A stretch of DNA of 64,000 bases from Maritimibacter sp. (GCA_002695005.1 NZNT01000019.1:248001-312000), one strand, 5' to 3'; positions 9,980 through 21,840 are shown, counted from the first letter of the stretch. Notes: a model not told the origin generated them from the sequence alone. Program-made: numbers and translations.

Positions 9980-11103
9980 CCAACAAGGCACCGCTGCTGA
10001 TCATCGCGGCGGGAGGGACGGGCGGACACATGTTCCCCGCGCAGGCGCTGGCCGAGGCCATGCTCGCGCGTGGCTGGCGTGTGAAACTGTCGACAGACGT
10101 CCGGGGCGCGCGCTACGCGGGCGGATTTCCGGACGCGGTGGGGATCGAGGAGCGGTCGTCGGCCACCTTTGCGCGGGGCGGGCCCCTCGGCAAGCTCGCT
10201 GTACCGTTTCGCGTCGCGGGCGGTGTTCTGGGGGCTTTGGTGCGTATGCTTACGGACAGTCCTTCTGCCGTGGTCGGATTCGGCGGGTATCCTTCTATCC
10301 CGGCGCTGACCGCAGCGACGCTCCTGCGACTGCCACGCATGATCCACGAACAGAACGGCGTGCTGGGAACGGTGAACAAGCTCTTCGCCAAGCGCGTGCA
10401 CATCCTCGCCTGCGGCACATGGCCGACCGCGCCGATCCCGGACGGGGTGGAGGCGGTTCATGTGGGCAATCCCGTGCGCGCCGCCGTGCTGGAGCGCGCT
10501 GGTGCGGGCTATATCCCGCCCGGTGACTATCCCATGACGCTCCTCGTTATCGGTGGTTCGCAAGGTGCGCGGGCGCTGTCGGACAACGTGCCGGCCGCCA
10601 TCGCGGCGCTGCCGGATCACATCCGCGCCCATGTCTCGGTCGCCCATCAGGCGCGAGACGAAGACGGGGAGCGTGTGCGCGACTTCTACGCCGCACAAGG
10701 TATCCGGGCGGATGTGGAGCCATTCTTCGCTGACGTCCCGCGCCGGATCGCCGAGAGCCAGCTGGTCATCAGCCGCGCGGGGGCTTCTTCCGTGGCCGAT
10801 ATCTCGGTCATCGGGCGGCCCGCGATCCTCATCCCCTATCCCCACGCTACCGGCGATCACCAGACAGCGAATGCTCAAGGGCTGGTCGAGGCGGGTGGGG
10901 CCGTGCGCATCCCCGAGACACAGCTGGAACCCGCCATGTTGTCGGAACACATCGCCAGTGTGCTGGACAATCCCGACGGCGCATTGCAGATGGCGCTCGC
11001 CAGCTTGTCCGTCGGCAAGCCCGAAGCCGCCGAAACGCTCGCGCGACTGGTGGAAATGCTGGCCGACAAGACGGACAAAGCCGCCGAGGGACAGGCGGCG
11101 TGA
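9976..11103 (+). CDS. murG: Lipid II synthase MurG
   Basis: Membrane-associated GT28 glycosyltransferase that adds GlcNAc to lipid I. The 375-residue protein has the glycine-rich GGTGGH at residues 13-18, the second G-loop GGSQGA and the UDP-GlcNAc-binding region around [11 protein letters not shown]. It is translationally coupled to ftsW by a 4-bp overlap, and murC starts 45 bp downstream. Confidence 0.97.
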   Translation: MTNKAPLLIIAAGGTGGHMFPAQALAEAMLARGWRVKLSTDVRGARYAGGFPDAVGIEERSSATFARGGPLGKLAVPFRVAGGVLGALVRMLTDSPSAVVGFGGYPSIPALTAATLLRLPRMIHEQNGVLGTVNKLFAKRVHILACGTWPTAPIPDGVEAVHVGNPVRAAVLERAGAGYIPPGDYPMTLLVIGGSQGARALSDNVPAAIAALPDHIRAHVSVAHQARDEDGERVRDFYAAQGIRADVEPFFADVPRRIAESQLVISRAGASSVADISVIGRPAILIPYPHATGDHQTANAQGLVEAGGAVRIPETQLEPAMLSEHIASVLDNPDGALQMALASLSVGKPEAAETLARLVEMLADKTDKAAEGQAA

Positions 11104-11148
11104 GGCGGCCCCGGGACCGGGGCGCTTCGCAATGAGAAGGGACAGGCG

Positions 11149-12543
11149 ATGAACGCAGCGGCGACGAAACTCCCCACCGAGATGGGGGCCATTCACTTCG
11201 TGGGCATTGGCGGCATCGGCATGTCTGGGATTGCGGAAGTGCTGCTGAACCACGGCTACCGGGTGCAGGGGTCGGATCTGAAGACCTCGCCGATCACCGA
11301 ACGGCTGGCTGGCCTCGGGGCGGAAATCTTCATCGGTCAGCGCGCCGAAAACCTCGAAAACGCGGAGGTCGTGGTCATTTCCTCCGCGATCAAGCCGGGC
11401 AACCCGGAACTCGATACCGCCCGTAAGACGGGACTGCCCGTCGTGCGCCGGGCCGAAATGCTGGCCGAACTCATGCGACTCAAATCCAACATCGCGGTCG
11501 CGGGCACCCACGGCAAGACGACGACGACGACGTTGGTCGCGGAGCTCCTTGTCTCCGGCGGCATCGACCCGACCGTGATCAATGGCGGGATCATTCACGC
11601 CTATGGCTCGAACGCGCGGATGGGGCAGGGCGAATGGATGGTCGTTGAAGCCGACGAAAGTGACGGCACGTTCAACCGGCTTCCCGCCACCATCGCCATC
11701 GTCACCAACATCGACCCCGAGCACATGGATCACTGGGGCACCGAAGAAGCGCTGCATCAGGGCTTTTACGACTTCGTGTCGAACATCCCGTTCTACGGCC
11801 TCGCTGTGTGCTGCACCGATGACCCGGATGTGCAGACGCTTGTGGGCAAGGTGACGGACCGCCGCGTCGTGACCTTCGGCTTCAACGCCCAGGCCGATGT
11901 GCGCGCGGTGAACCTGACCTACGAGGCGGGGATCGCGCAGTTCGACATCGCGATGCCCGACCTGACCATCGAGGGCTGTACCCTCCCGATGCCCGGCGAT
12001 CATAACGTGTCCAACGCGCTCGCCGCCGTCGCCGTGGCCCGCCATCTCGGCATGAAATCCGCCGAGATCAAGGCGGCCCTCGCGGCCTTTGGCGGTGTGA
12101 ACCGCCGCTTTACCCGGGTCGGGCTGTGGAACGGCGTGCCGATCATCGACGATTACGGCCACCACCCGGTCGAGATCGCGGCTGTGCTCAAGGCCGCGCG
12201 GCAGGCCGTGAAGGGCCGCGTCATCGCGGTCCACCAGCCGCACCGCTACACCCGACTTCATACGCTGTTCGAAGACTTCTGCACCTGCTTCAACGAGGCC
12301 GATGTAGTGGGCATTTCCGAGGTCTACGCGGCCGGCGAAGACCCGATCCCCGGCGCGACCCGCGACGATCTGGTGGCGGGTCTCACCGCCCACGGCCACC
12401 GCCATGCTTTCGCGGTCGACACGGAAGCGGACCTCGCCGAGCTTGTGAAACGCGAAGCGAAAGAGGGCGACATCGTCGTCTGTCTGGGCGCTGGCACGAT
12501 CTCAACCTGGGCGCGTGAGCTGGAAGAAAAACTCACTGCCTGA
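11149..12543 (+). CDS. murC: UDP-N-acetylmuramate:L-alanine ligase MurC
   Basis: Cytoplasmic ligase adding the first stem-peptide residue. The 464-residue protein has the N-terminal GIGGIGMSG loop, P-loop GTHGKTTT at 119-126, EADESDGTF and the HQPHRYTR motif. A good ribosome binding site (AGAAGGGA) precedes ATG 11149. A GC-rich hairpin follows the stop. Confidence 0.97.
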   Translation: MNAAATKLPTEMGAIHFVGIGGIGMSGIAEVLLNHGYRVQGSDLKTSPITERLAGLGAEIFIGQRAENLENAEVVVISSAIKPGNPELDTARKTGLPVVRRAEMLAELMRLKSNIAVAGTHGKTTTTTLVAELLVSGGIDPTVINGGIIHAYGSNARMGQGEWMVVEADESDGTFNRLPATIAIVTNIDPEHMDHWGTEEALHQGFYDFVSNIPFYGLAVCCTDDPDVQTLVGKVTDRRVVTFGFNAQADVRAVNLTYEAGIAQFDIAMPDLTIEGCTLPMPGDHNVSNALAAVAVARHLGMKSAEIKAALAAFGGVNRRFTRVGLWNGVPIIDDYGHHPVEIAAVLKAARQAVKGRVIAVHQPHRYTRLHTLFEDFCTCFNEADVVGISEVYAAGEDPIPGATRDDLVAGLTAHGHRHAFAVDTEADLAELVKREAKEGDIVVCLGAGTISTWARELEEKLTA

Positions 12544-12569
12544 GCCGCGAGCGGGTTGACCCGCGCGGC
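12544..12569 (+). terminator. Possible hairpin terminator after murC
   Basis: GCCGC (12544-12548) pairs with GCGGC (12565-12569), enclosing GCGGG-TTGA-CCCGC. The stem is strong, but only a short T-poor tail follows, so it may be an attenuating or RNA-stabilising hairpin rather than a full terminator. It marks the end of the murG-murC segment before three unrelated genes. Confidence 0.45.
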
Positions 12570-12620
12570 CCTCGGTTTAGGTCGGTGACTGACCGTTCAC
12601 CCCACAACCCCGGAGGCCCC

Positions 12621-13460
12621 ATGTCCGACGCGCCGCATATTGTTCCCACGACCACGCTCCTGAACGGGGTGGAAATGCCTCGTCTCGGTCTCGGCACCTG
12701 GCCCATGAACGACGACGAAGCCGCACGCGCTGTCGCCTCGGCCCTCGACCTTGGCTACCGGCTGGTGGACACGGCCGAGAATTACGGCAACGAGGCGGGT
12801 GTGGGCGAGGGGATCAAGGCATCCTCGGTGCCGCGCGACGAGGTTTTCGTAACCACCAAGTTCAACCGGAATTGGCACAGCGTCGCGGGCGCGCGGCAGG
12901 CCTGCGAGGCGAGCCTCGCGCGGATGGGCCTCGACTACATCGATCTGCTCCTGATCCACTGGCCGAACCCGGAGCAGGGCGCTTATGTCGAAGCGTTCGA
13001 TGGCATCACCCGGCTTGTGGACGCAGGGCTCGTGCGCGCGGCAGGCGTGTCGAATTTCAAGCCACACCATCTGAACGAGCTGTTCGAGGCGGGCTTCACC
13101 CCGGCGGTGAACCAGATTCAGATCGACCCCCATCATCTGCGGTCCGAAGAAGTCGCGATCCACCGTGAAAAGGGCATCGTGACCGAAGCCTGGAGCCCCA
13201 TCGGCCGCGCGGGCGACCTGCTGACTGAGCCGGCGATCAAAAGCGCAGCGCAGGCCCACGACAAGACGCCCGCCCAGATCGTCCTGCGCTGGCATGTCCA
13301 GTCGGGGCACGTCCCCGCGCCGAAATCCGCCGATCCGACGCGGCAGGCCGAAAACCTCGATGTCTTCGGCTTCGACCTCACCGATACGGAAATGCAGGCG
13401 CTCGGGGCGCTCGACCGGCCCGATCCGAACATGCTCGACGCCGACAGCTTTGGTCACTGA
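12621..13460 (+). CDS. Aldo/keto reductase (AKR5-like, 2,5-diketogluconate reductase type)
   Basis: NADPH-dependent carbonyl reductase of 279 residues with an (alpha/beta)8 barrel. The catalytic tetrad is visible as Asp50 and Tyr55 (LVDTAENYG), Lys80 (VTTKF) and His113 (LLIHWPNP). The in-frame GTG 12585 is rejected because GGAGG at 12612-12616 serves ATG 12621. It lies between murC and murB in a three-gene insertion, and no wall role is expected. The substrate is unknown. Confidence 0.9.
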   Translation: MSDAPHIVPTTTLLNGVEMPRLGLGTWPMNDDEAARAVASALDLGYRLVDTAENYGNEAGVGEGIKASSVPRDEVFVTTKFNRNWHSVAGARQACEASLARMGLDYIDLLLIHWPNPEQGAYVEAFDGITRLVDAGLVRAAGVSNFKPHHLNELFEAGFTPAVNQIQIDPHHLRSEEVAIHREKGIVTEAWSPIGRAGDLLTEPAIKSAAQAHDKTPAQIVLRWHVQSGHVPAPKSADPTRQAENLDVFGFDLTDTEMQALGALDRPDPNMLDADSFGH

Positions 13461-13526
13461 TAACAACCTGCCCTTGACCGCGCCCGGCGAAGGGCGGACC
13501 CTGTGCGCGAGATCAGGGAGGATGCC

Positions 13527-13979
13527 ATGACGACCGAGACCAAGCCCCGCGTGCGGGAACTGTCGCGTTACGATTTCCCCGATCTGCACGAGCTTCTGAC
13601 GCATTACAGCGGTGGCAAGCCGGTTCCCAGCGGGGCCGAGGGCGAGGCGATTCTCTATGAAATCCTCGCCATGCCGGGCACATCGCTTTTCGGTGGAGAA
13701 TGCGAAGGCCGGATCGTCTCCACCGCGATGCTGTCGATCCTGCCGAACCTCACCTTCGGGGGTCGCCCGCTGGCACGGATCGAGAATGTCGTCACGCTGC
13801 CCGAGTACCGGGGCCGTGGATTCGCGGCTGCGGTCATGGAGCGGGCCATCGAAAAGGCCAAGTCCAAGGACTGCGCGGATATATCGCTCCTGTCCCCCAA
13901 GTCCCTGAAAGCCGAAGGGTTTTACCGCAAGCTCGGCTTCACCGACGACACCGTGGGCCTGCACCTCTCCATCGGCTGA
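13527..13979 (+). CDS. GNAT-family N-acetyltransferase
   Basis: A 150-residue acetyltransferase. Motif A is seen as VVTLPEYRGRGFAAAVME, with the Q/RxxGxG/A acetyl-CoA pyrophosphate loop (YRGRGFA), and the C-terminal FYRKLGF motif is present. ATG 13527 is chosen because AGGGAGG lies 6 nt upstream; the upstream GTG 13503 lacks this. The acceptor substrate is not predictable. Confidence 0.88.
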   Translation: MTTETKPRVRELSRYDFPDLHELLTHYSGGKPVPSGAEGEAILYEILAMPGTSLFGGECEGRIVSTAMLSILPNLTFGGRPLARIENVVTLPEYRGRGFAAAVMERAIEKAKSKDCADISLLSPKSLKAEGFYRKLGFTDDTVGLHLSIG

Positions 13980-14029
13980 CTTGCCCCCCGGCCCGCGGAC
14001 CACCAAGGTCGCCGCAGGACGGGACAGAC

Positions 14030-15220
14030 ATGGCAGACACGCTACCGAAACGACTGAGCACCGGGCTCCTGACCGCCTATGGCGTCGGGATCATGGTGGG
14101 CGCGGGGATCTATGTCCTCGTTGGCCACGCGGCCGGGGCTGCGGGCATCTGGGCCCCGCTGGCCTTCCTGCTTGCAGGCCTCGTGGCGGTGCCCTCGGCG
14201 CTCTCTTTTGCAGAACTCAGCTCGCGCATACCCGAGGCTGCGGGCGACAGCGCCTATGTCGAACACGGTCTGCACATGCACTGGCTGGCGGTGCTGGTCG
14301 GCTTCATCAACATTCTGGCGGGCATCATCGGGGGCGCGGCCGTATTGCGCGGCGGGGTAGGCTACCTGACCGCGCTCGTGCCGATCGACCCCACGGTCGC
14401 CATGCTGGCGCTCGGCGGGGCCCTCACCGTGATCGCCGTTCTGGGCGTTGTCGAGAGCCTGTCCTTCGCCGCCATCCTCACGCTCGTCGAGGTCGTGGGC
14501 CTCGCCCTCGTTATCTGGGCGGGCTTCAGCGCGACGCCGAGCGGAGACTGGACGGCGCCCACATCCCTCCACCTGCCGGGTGTGCTCGCCGCCTCGATCT
14601 TTGCCTTTTTCGCATTCCTCGGCTTCGACGACCTCGTGAACATGGCCGAAGAGGCGCGCGACCCGGCGCGCCAGATGCCGCGCGCGATCCTGTGGTCGCT
14701 GGCGATCACCTCCGCGCTCTACGCGCTCGTCACCTGGGCCGCCGTGCGGGCCGTGCCGGTGGCCGACCTTGCCGCGTCGGAACGCCCGCTCGCGCTGGTC
14801 TGGACCGCCGCGACCGGCGCGCCGGCGGCGTTCCTGTCCTCCATCGCGGTGGCTGCGGCCCTGAACGGCGTGCTGGCCCAGATCGTCATGGCCGCCCGCG
14901 TGTTCTTCGGCCTCGGGCGCCGCTCGCGCTGGCTGTGTGTCTTCAACCGGACCAACCCGCGGTTCGGAACTCCACTGCTCGCCACCTGCGTGACCGGCGT
15001 GCTTACCACCGCCGCCGCCCTCGCGCTGCCCGTCGCGACGCTGGCGGAATACACCACGCTCGCGCTGCTCGTCGTCTTCTCCATCGTGAACGCCGCGCTG
15101 ATCGGCGTGAAACGCTCGGGCGTCCTGTCGCCGTTTTCGGTCCCCCGCATCGTGCCATGGCTGGGCCTCGCCGGAGCACTGGCGCTGTTCGCGGTGAACA
15201 TGGCGGCCTTCCTGACCTGA
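14030..15220 (+). CDS. APC-family amino acid permease
   Basis: Inner-membrane transporter of 396 residues with about eleven to twelve hydrophobic helices. The N-terminal LLTAYGVGIMVGAGIYVLVG carries the APC unwound-helix GAGIY motif, and FFAFLGFDDLVNMAEE in the middle matches helix 6 of the family. It is slightly short for the family (usually 430-480). Amino acid or amine uptake is likely; the specific substrate is unknown. Confidence 0.9.
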   Translation: MADTLPKRLSTGLLTAYGVGIMVGAGIYVLVGHAAGAAGIWAPLAFLLAGLVAVPSALSFAELSSRIPEAAGDSAYVEHGLHMHWLAVLVGFINILAGIIGGAAVLRGGVGYLTALVPIDPTVAMLALGGALTVIAVLGVVESLSFAAILTLVEVVGLALVIWAGFSATPSGDWTAPTSLHLPGVLAASIFAFFAFLGFDDLVNMAEEARDPARQMPRAILWSLAITSALYALVTWAAVRAVPVADLAASERPLALVWTAATGAPAAFLSSIAVAAALNGVLAQIVMAARVFFGLGRRSRWLCVFNRTNPRFGTPLLATCVTGVLTTAAALALPVATLAEYTTLALLVVFSIVNAALIGVKRSGVLSPFSVPRIVPWLGLAGALALFAVNMAAFLT

Positions 15221-15318
15221 CGCGCGGCCGGGGGCGAAACAAAAACCCATTGGGGCCGCAGTTTCGCCCGGTTTCGCGGACAGTCTGCCCGGACCAGCGC
15301 CATGCAGGAGACCGCGCC

Positions 15319-15576
15319 ATGTCCTTATCCCTCATCGCAGGATGCCTTTGGGTCCTCGCCGCCTCGCTCATCGCCTTTCTGCCGATCCGCAAACAGATCA
15401 TTCCGGGCACGATCCTTGGCCTCTCCGCCTTCGCGCTTCTCGGCTGGATCGGGTACCAGAACGGCTGGATCTGGACGGCGGTCGGCACTTTCGCGTTCGT
15501 CTCGCTCTTCCGCAACGGCTTCAAGGCGATCCCGGCCATGATGCGCGGTGAGAAGCTGGAAATCCCCGAGCACTGA
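15319..15576 (+). CDS. DUF2484 small membrane protein
   Basis: An 85-residue protein with three hydrophobic segments (residues about 2-20, 26-45 and 48-62). Sequence and location match the DUF2484 family, which in Rhodobacterales is typically encoded just before murB. GCAGGAGA upstream gives the ribosome binding site for ATG 15319. Its function is unknown; a wall-related role is inferred only from this neighbourhood. Confidence 0.85.
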   Translation: MSLSLIAGCLWVLAASLIAFLPIRKQIIPGTILGLSAFALLGWIGYQNGWIWTAVGTFAFVSLFRNGFKAIPAMMRGEKLEIPEH

Positions 15577-15579
15577 TCC

Positions 15580-15655
15580 TCTTCTTCGTTCCCCAAATAC
15601 TTCGGGGGTGCGGGGGCAGCGCCCCCGCGCGGGTCGGATGGCGCGCAAGCGCCAT
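15580..15655 (-). repeat. Intergenic stem-loop array plus CCGAAGTATTT core, copy 2 (inverted)
   Basis: Read on the - strand, the element runs hairpin 15638-15655 (7-bp stem, GCAA loop on +), hairpin 15610-15628 (GCGGGGGC stem, 3-nt loop), then the core at 15580-15608: CCGAAGTATTT, two bases, GGAAC and AGAAG. It is inverted relative to copies 1 and 3 and to the flanking + strand genes DUF2484 and murB, arguing against a simple one-way terminator tied to the upstream gene. Confidence 0.75.
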
Positions 15656-15700
15656 TCGAAATCTTGCCACCGCACCCGGTCCACGCTACCTCCGTGCCCC

Positions 15701-16630
15701 ATGACCATCAAGCTCCCCCCCGTCCGAGGTACCCTCACCGAAAACCGCGACCTGTCCTCGCTGACCTGGATGCGGGTGGGCGGACCGGCGGACTGGCTGT
15801 TTCAGCCGGCCGACGAAAAGGACCTTGCCGACTTCCTGCGCGCGCTCGACCCCGACGTTCCGGTCTTTCCGATGGGCGTCGGCTCCAACCTCATCGTGCG
15901 CGACGGCGGCATCCGGGGCGTGGTGATCCGGCTCGGACGCGGCTTCAACGGGATCGAGATCGACGGCACCACCGTGACTGTCGGCACCTCCGCGCTCGAC
16001 GCCCATGTCGCGCGCAAGGCGGCGGCGGCGGGCGTGGACCTCACTTTCCTGCGCACAATCCCCGGTGCCATCGGCGGCGCACTTCGCATGAACGCGGGCT
16101 GCTATGGCCGCTACACTGCCGATGTTTTCCGGTCCGCCCGCGCGGTGACGCGGGGCGGGGAGGTGGTGACGCTCACCGCCGACGACCTCAACTTTCGCTA
16201 CCGCCAGTCGGACCTGCCCGAAGGCACGGTCCTCACATCCGCCACACTCGAGGGCCCGGCGGGCGACCCCGAGGCGCTGGAGGCGATGATGGCAGACCAG
16301 CTTGCCAAGCGCGACGCGACCCAACCGACGAAAGACCGCACCGCCGGATCGACATTTCGGAACCCGGCGGGCTTCTCTTCGACGGGCCGCGCAGACGACA
16401 CCCATGACCTCAAGGCATGGAAGGTGATCGACGACGCAGGAATGCGTGGCGCGATGATCGGTGGCGCGCAGATGAACGAGAAACACTCGAATTTCCTCAC
16501 CAACACCGGCACGGCCACGGCGCAGGACCTTGAATCTTTGGGAGAGGAGGTCCGGAAAAAGGTTTACGAAACCAGCGGCCTGACGCTAGAATGGGAAATC
16601 ATGCGCGTGGGCGAACCCGCGGCACAATAA
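15701..16630 (+). CDS. murB: UDP-N-acetylenolpyruvylglucosamine reductase MurB
   Basis: FAD- and NADPH-dependent enzyme that completes UDP-MurNAc. The 309-residue protein has the FAD-binding segment [30 protein letters not shown], the catalytic Ser217 in GSTFRNP and the C-terminal EKHSNFL. The frame is open upstream through repeat copy 2, but ATG 15701 fits the family N-terminus. No strong Shine-Dalgarno sequence is visible. Confidence 0.96.
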   Translation: MTIKLPPVRGTLTENRDLSSLTWMRVGGPADWLFQPADEKDLADFLRALDPDVPVFPMGVGSNLIVRDGGIRGVVIRLGRGFNGIEIDGTTVTVGTSALDAHVARKAAAAGVDLTFLRTIPGAIGGALRMNAGCYGRYTADVFRSARAVTRGGEVVTLTADDLNFRYRQSDLPEGTVLTSATLEGPAGDPEALEAMMADQLAKRDATQPTKDRTAGSTFRNPAGFSSTGRADDTHDLKAWKVIDDAGMRGAMIGGAQMNEKHSNFLTNTGTATAQDLESLGEEVRKKVYETSGLTLEWEIMRVGEPAAQ

Positions 16631-16675
16631 CGACAAGCTGAACGGCCACCATAAGGCCGTCGCGAGAGGCAGACA

Positions 16676-17596
16676 GTGGGCGATGCGAGCAGGCATTCCC
16701 CGATAGTCGCAGTTTTGAAAGGTGGTCCTTCCGCAGAGCGGGAGGTGTCGCTGAGTACAGGGCGTGAATGCGCTGCGGCATTGCGGGCAGAAGGCTATGA
16801 GGTGGTCGAGGTCGATGCCGGACCCGACCTCTGCGCGCGCCTGCAAGAGATTTCACCGGACATCGTGTTCAACGCGCTCCACGGTCGCTGGGGCGAGGAT
16901 GGCTGTGTGCAGGGCATCCTTGAATGGATGAAGCTCCCCTATACCCATTCCGGCGTGCTGGCCTCGGCGCTCGCGATGGACAAGGAACGCTCGAAAGAGG
17001 TGTTCCGCGCGGCCGGACTGCCAGTCGCCGAGAGCCGCCTCGCCTGGAAGGCCGAGATCGAAGGGCACCATGTCATGGAACCGCCCTACGTCGTGAAGCC
17101 CTATAACGAGGGCTCGTCCGTAGGCGTCTACATCGTGGCCGAAGGCGCGAACACGCCGCCCCGTCTGGCCGAGGATCTGCCCGACACGCTGATGGTCGAG
17201 AAATACGTTCCGGGCCGCGAACTGACCGTCACCGTCATGGGCGACCGGGCGCTGGGCGTGACCGAGATCATCTCGGACGGCTGGTACGACTACCATGCCA
17301 AATATGCCGAGGGCGGTTCGCGCCACGAAGTGCCAGCGAACCTGCCCGACCAGATCACTGCGACCTGCCTCGACATCGCCCGCCGCGCCCATGATGCGCT
17401 CGGGTGCCGCGGCGTGTCGCGTTCGGATTTCCGCTGGGATGAAGACAAGGGGCTCGACGGGCTGATCCTGCTCGAACAGAACACGCAGCCCGGCATGACG
17501 CCCACCTCGCTCACGCCCGAACAGGCGGCGAAAGCGGGCATCGATTTTGGCCCGTTGTGCCGCTGGATGGTGGAGGATGCCTCGTGCAATCGGTAA
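16676..17596 (+). CDS. ddl: D-alanine-D-alanine ligase
   Basis: ATP-grasp enzyme of 306 residues forming the D-Ala-D-Ala used by MurF. Family signatures are [16 protein letters not shown] at the N-terminus, [22 protein letters not shown] in the ATP-grasp loop and the metal and substrate site [13 protein letters not shown]. The start is GTG 16676, with GAGAGG upstream. Its 3' end overlaps the likely ftsQ start. Confidence 0.96.
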   Translation: MGDASRHSPIVAVLKGGPSAEREVSLSTGRECAAALRAEGYEVVEVDAGPDLCARLQEISPDIVFNALHGRWGEDGCVQGILEWMKLPYTHSGVLASALAMDKERSKEVFRAAGLPVAESRLAWKAEIEGHHVMEPPYVVKPYNEGSSVGVYIVAEGANTPPRLAEDLPDTLMVEKYVPGRELTVTVMGDRALGVTEIISDGWYDYHAKYAEGGSRHEVPANLPDQITATCLDIARRAHDALGCRGVSRSDFRWDEDKGLDGLILLEQNTQPGMTPTSLTPEQAAKAGIDFGPLCRWMVEDASCNR

Positions 17597-18486
17597 GTGC
17601 GGAACGTCCCGGCGTCACGCCAAGGCCCGTGCGCCGCGATCCGGCACCGTCGCGCTGGGCCTACCGGGTCCACCGCATGTGGCTCACTCCTTTTTACCGC
17701 GCCATGTTGCGCATCGGCCTGCCGGTGTTTCTCGTGGTCGCTCTTGCGGGCTGGTACGTCTCCAACCCCACCAACCGCTTCGCCATCGCCGAAAAGGTGA
17801 GCGAGATCCGCCGCTCCGTCGAAACCCGGCCCGAGTTTACCGTAAAGCTCATGGCCGTCGAAGGCGCGTCGCCGGTGGTGGAAAAGGCGATCCGAGAAAT
17901 CGTGGGAAGCGAATTTCCGATCTCCTCCTTCGACCTCGACCTCGACGGGCTGCAACGCACCATCGCCGCGTTCGACGTGATCGAGGACGTGGCGCTCCGG
18001 GTCCGCCCCGGCGGCGTGCTTGAGGTGGCCGTCGCCGAGCGTGAGCCGGTCATGCTGTGGCGCCATGCCAGCGGGATCGAACTGCTCGACGCCACCGGGC
18101 ACCGCGTGGCCTCGCTCATGGACCGGGCCTCGCGCCCGGACCTGCCGCTGATCGTCGGGCAGGGCGCCCGCGACGCAGTGGCCGAGGCCGAGGCATTGTT
18201 CGACGCCGCCGGGCCCGTCGCGCACCGTTTGCGCGGGCTGGTCCGCGTCGGGTCGCGGCGCTGGGACATCGTGCTCGACCGCGACCAGCGTATTCTTCTT
18301 CCCGAAATCGCCCCGGTCGCGGCGCTTGAGCAGGTGCTCGCGCTCGATGAAGCGCAGGATCTCCTCGCCCGCGACCTCACCCATATCGATATGCGCAACC
18401 CCGCCCGCCCGACGCTTCGCATGACCGACCCCGCGGTCGACGAACTGCGCCGCATCCGGAGCCTCGACAACGGAGTACCAAGATGA
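17584..18486 (+). CDS. ftsQ: Cell division protein FtsQ
   Basis: Bitopic divisome protein of 300 residues. It has a basic cytoplasmic N-terminus, one membrane helix at about residues 43-58 ([16 protein letters not shown]), a POTRA domain at about 80-150 and a beta domain. GTG 17584 is preferred to GTG 17557 because GGAGG lies shortly before it; it overlaps ddl by 13 bp. The stop overlaps the ftsA ATG (ATGA, 18483). Confidence 0.95.
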   Translation: MQSVSAERPGVTPRPVRRDPAPSRWAYRVHRMWLTPFYRAMLRIGLPVFLVVALAGWYVSNPTNRFAIAEKVSEIRRSVETRPEFTVKLMAVEGASPVVEKAIREIVGSEFPISSFDLDLDGLQRTIAAFDVIEDVALRVRPGGVLEVAVAEREPVMLWRHASGIELLDATGHRVASLMDRASRPDLPLIVGQGARDAVAEAEALFDAAGPVAHRLRGLVRVGSRRWDIVLDRDQRILLPEIAPVAALEQVLALDEAQDLLARDLTHIDMRNPARPTLRMTDPAVDELRRIRSLDNGVPR

Positions 18487-19817
18487 CCGAGCTCTACGAA
18501 CAACAGCGTGCCATGCGCGCCATGCGAAAGGCCGCCATGCAGCGCGGCGTGATCGCGGTTCTGGACATCGGCACCTCCAAGATCGGTTGCCTCGTCCTGC
18601 GCTTCGACGGGCCCGAACGGACGGCGGCCAACGACGGGGTCGGCTCGCTCGCTGGTCAGTCGGGTTTCCGTGTCATCGGTGCGGCAACGACCCGCTCGCG
18701 CGGCGTGCGCTTCGGCGAGATCGACGCGATGCAGGAGACGGAACGCGCGATCCGCACCGCGATCCAAGCGGCCCAGAAGATGGCGAATATCCGCGTTGAC
18801 CATGTCATCGCGACCTTCTCCGGTGCCAATCCCCGCAGCTACGGCGTCGCGGGCGACGTCGAGGTGGCCGGAACCTCCGTGATCGAGGATGACATCGCGC
18901 GCGTCATGGCCTCCTGCGACGTGCCGGACTTCGGTGAGGGGCGGGAGGTGCTGCACGCCCAGCCGGTCAACTTCGCGCTCGACCACCGCTCCGGTCTGTC
19001 CGACCCGCGCGGGCAGGTGGGCAAACGGCTTGCCGTGGACATGCATCTGCTCACGATCGACGCCGCGACGGTGCGCAACGTGGCGTATTGCATCAAGCGC
19101 TGCGACCTCGAGCTCGCGGGCCTCGCCTCCTCCAGCTATACGGCGGCCCTCGCGTCGCTCGTCGAGGACGAGCAGGAACTGGGTGCGGCCTGCATCGACA
19201 TGGGGGGCGGCGCGACCGGCGTCTCGATCTTCATGAAGAAACACATGATCTACGGCGACTCCGTGCGCCTTGGCGGCGATCACGTCACATCGGACATCTC
19301 CAAGGGGCTCCAGATCCCCATGGCCACGGCCGAACGGATCAAGACCTTCTACGGCGGCGTCTTCGCCACCGGCATGGACGACCGCGAAATGATCGAGATC
19401 GGCGGCGACACCGGCGACTGGGAGCACGACCGGCGCACGGTCAGCCGGTCCGAGCTTATCGGCATCATGAAACCGCGTGTCGAAGAGATCCTCGAAGAGG
19501 TCCGCGCGCGCCTCGACGCCGCGGGATTCGACCATTTGCCGAGTCAGCAGATCGTTCTGACCGGCGGCGCAAGCCAGATTCCGGGTCTCGATACCCTCGC
19601 GCCCCGGATTCTCGGCCAACAAGTGCGCATCGGACGCCCCTTGCGCGTTCAGGGCTTGCCACAGGCCGCCACAGGTGCTGCATTCGCCTCGGCGGTGGGA
19701 CTTTGCCTGTTCGCAGCATCGCCGCAGGACGAATGGTGGGATTTCGACATACCAGCCGAATCCTATCCATCGCGCAGCCTGCGGTGGGCCGTGAAATGGT
19801 TCAAGGATAACTGGTAG
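18483..19817 (+). CDS. ftsA: Cell division actin homologue FtsA
   Basis: Actin-like ATPase that tethers FtsZ to the membrane. The 444-residue protein has the phosphate 1 motif VLDIGTSK, the phosphate 2 region CIDMGGGATGVSIF, the adenosine motif LTGGASQIPG and a C-terminal amphipathic helix SLRWAVKWFKDNW, the membrane-targeting sequence. An intrinsic terminator follows the gene. Confidence 0.97.
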   Translation: MTELYEQQRAMRAMRKAAMQRGVIAVLDIGTSKIGCLVLRFDGPERTAANDGVGSLAGQSGFRVIGAATTRSRGVRFGEIDAMQETERAIRTAIQAAQKMANIRVDHVIATFSGANPRSYGVAGDVEVAGTSVIEDDIARVMASCDVPDFGEGREVLHAQPVNFALDHRSGLSDPRGQVGKRLAVDMHLLTIDAATVRNVAYCIKRCDLELAGLASSSYTAALASLVEDEQELGAACIDMGGGATGVSIFMKKHMIYGDSVRLGGDHVTSDISKGLQIPMATAERIKTFYGGVFATGMDDREMIEIGGDTGDWEHDRRTVSRSELIGIMKPRVEEILEEVRARLDAAGFDHLPSQQIVLTGGASQIPGLDTLAPRILGQQVRIGRPLRVQGLPQAATGAAFASAVGLCLFAASPQDEWWDFDIPAESYPSRSLRWAVKWFKDNW

Positions 19818-19824
19818 ACACCAG

Positions 19825-19833
19825 ATATCCACA
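19825..19833 (+). promoter_or_regulatory. Near-consensus DnaA box upstream of ftsZ
   Basis: ATATCCACA differs from the DnaA box TTATCCACA at one base. It sits just after ftsA and before the terminator, about 220 bp upstream of the ftsZ start. A single near-match is weak evidence alone, but an exact box lies on the other side of ftsZ. Confidence 0.3.
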
Positions 19834-19854
19834 ATTCCGCAAAATCTCGCCGCT

Positions 19855-19900
19855 AAAGCCCGGTAATCCACCGGATTTAGGGGCTTTTTCGTGTTTTTTG
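19855..19900 (+). terminator. Intrinsic terminator after ftsA
   Basis: AAGCCC at 19856-19861 pairs with GGGCTT near 19881-19886, with an inner AATCC/GGATT helix, followed by a T-rich tail (TTTTTCGTGTTTTTT). This is the clearest terminator in the dcw cluster. It separates ftsA from ftsZ transcription. Confidence 0.8.
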
Positions 19901-20053
19901 CGTGACCTAGCGTCGCGTAGCGGTTAGGCTGATGGGAAATAGGCAGATAACCGGCAAAGATCGGGACAAGGCCAGCAAAAACTGGCACAACAAGGACAGG
20001 TCACTTACGGACACGTCAGAGACGACAAGTCGAAAAGGACAGGCGGAAAGATC
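19901..20053 (+). promoter_or_regulatory. Inferred ftsZ promoter and leader region
   Basis: About 150 bp between the ftsA terminator and the ftsZ start, which must contain an ftsZ promoter if the terminator works. GGCGGAAAG gives the ribosome binding site. No clear -35/-10 pair or full CtrA site (TTAA-N7-TTAA) was found by eye. Confidence 0.45.
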
Positions 20054-21712
<1,659 letters not shown>

Positions 21713-21734
21713 CAACAGAGTTACCTCGCAAAAG

Positions 21735-21760
21735 GGCCGGCCTTCGGGTCGGTCTTTTTT
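21735..21760 (+). terminator. Intrinsic terminator after ftsZ
   Basis: GGCCGGCC, TTCG loop and GGTCGGTC form an 8-bp stem with two G-U pairs closed by a UUCG tetraloop, followed by TTTTTT. It ends 48 bp after the ftsZ stop. Confidence 0.85.
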
Positions 21761-21831
21761 GTTGTGATGTCCGGTGCTTGGGCGGGATAGTTAAGGTCTC
21801 GGGTATGCCGTTCCACAATATCTGGACGCCT

Positions 21832-21840
21832 TGTGGATAA
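21832..21840 (-). promoter_or_regulatory. Exact DnaA box between ftsZ and bamD
   Basis: The + strand reads TGTGGATAA, whose complement is the consensus DnaA box TTATCCACA. It lies 132 bp upstream of bamD, in a locally AT-richer stretch. One box does not make an origin; a role in cell-cycle-linked transcription is possible but unproven. Confidence 0.4.

Noticed and set aside
11519-11535. Short GAC/ACG trinucleotide run
   Set aside because: Encodes the Lys-Thr-Thr-Thr P-loop of MurC; ordinary coding sequence.
9862-12405. 847-residue - strand open frame across murG and murC
   Set aside because: Shadow of two well-identified Mur genes; no recognisable motif.
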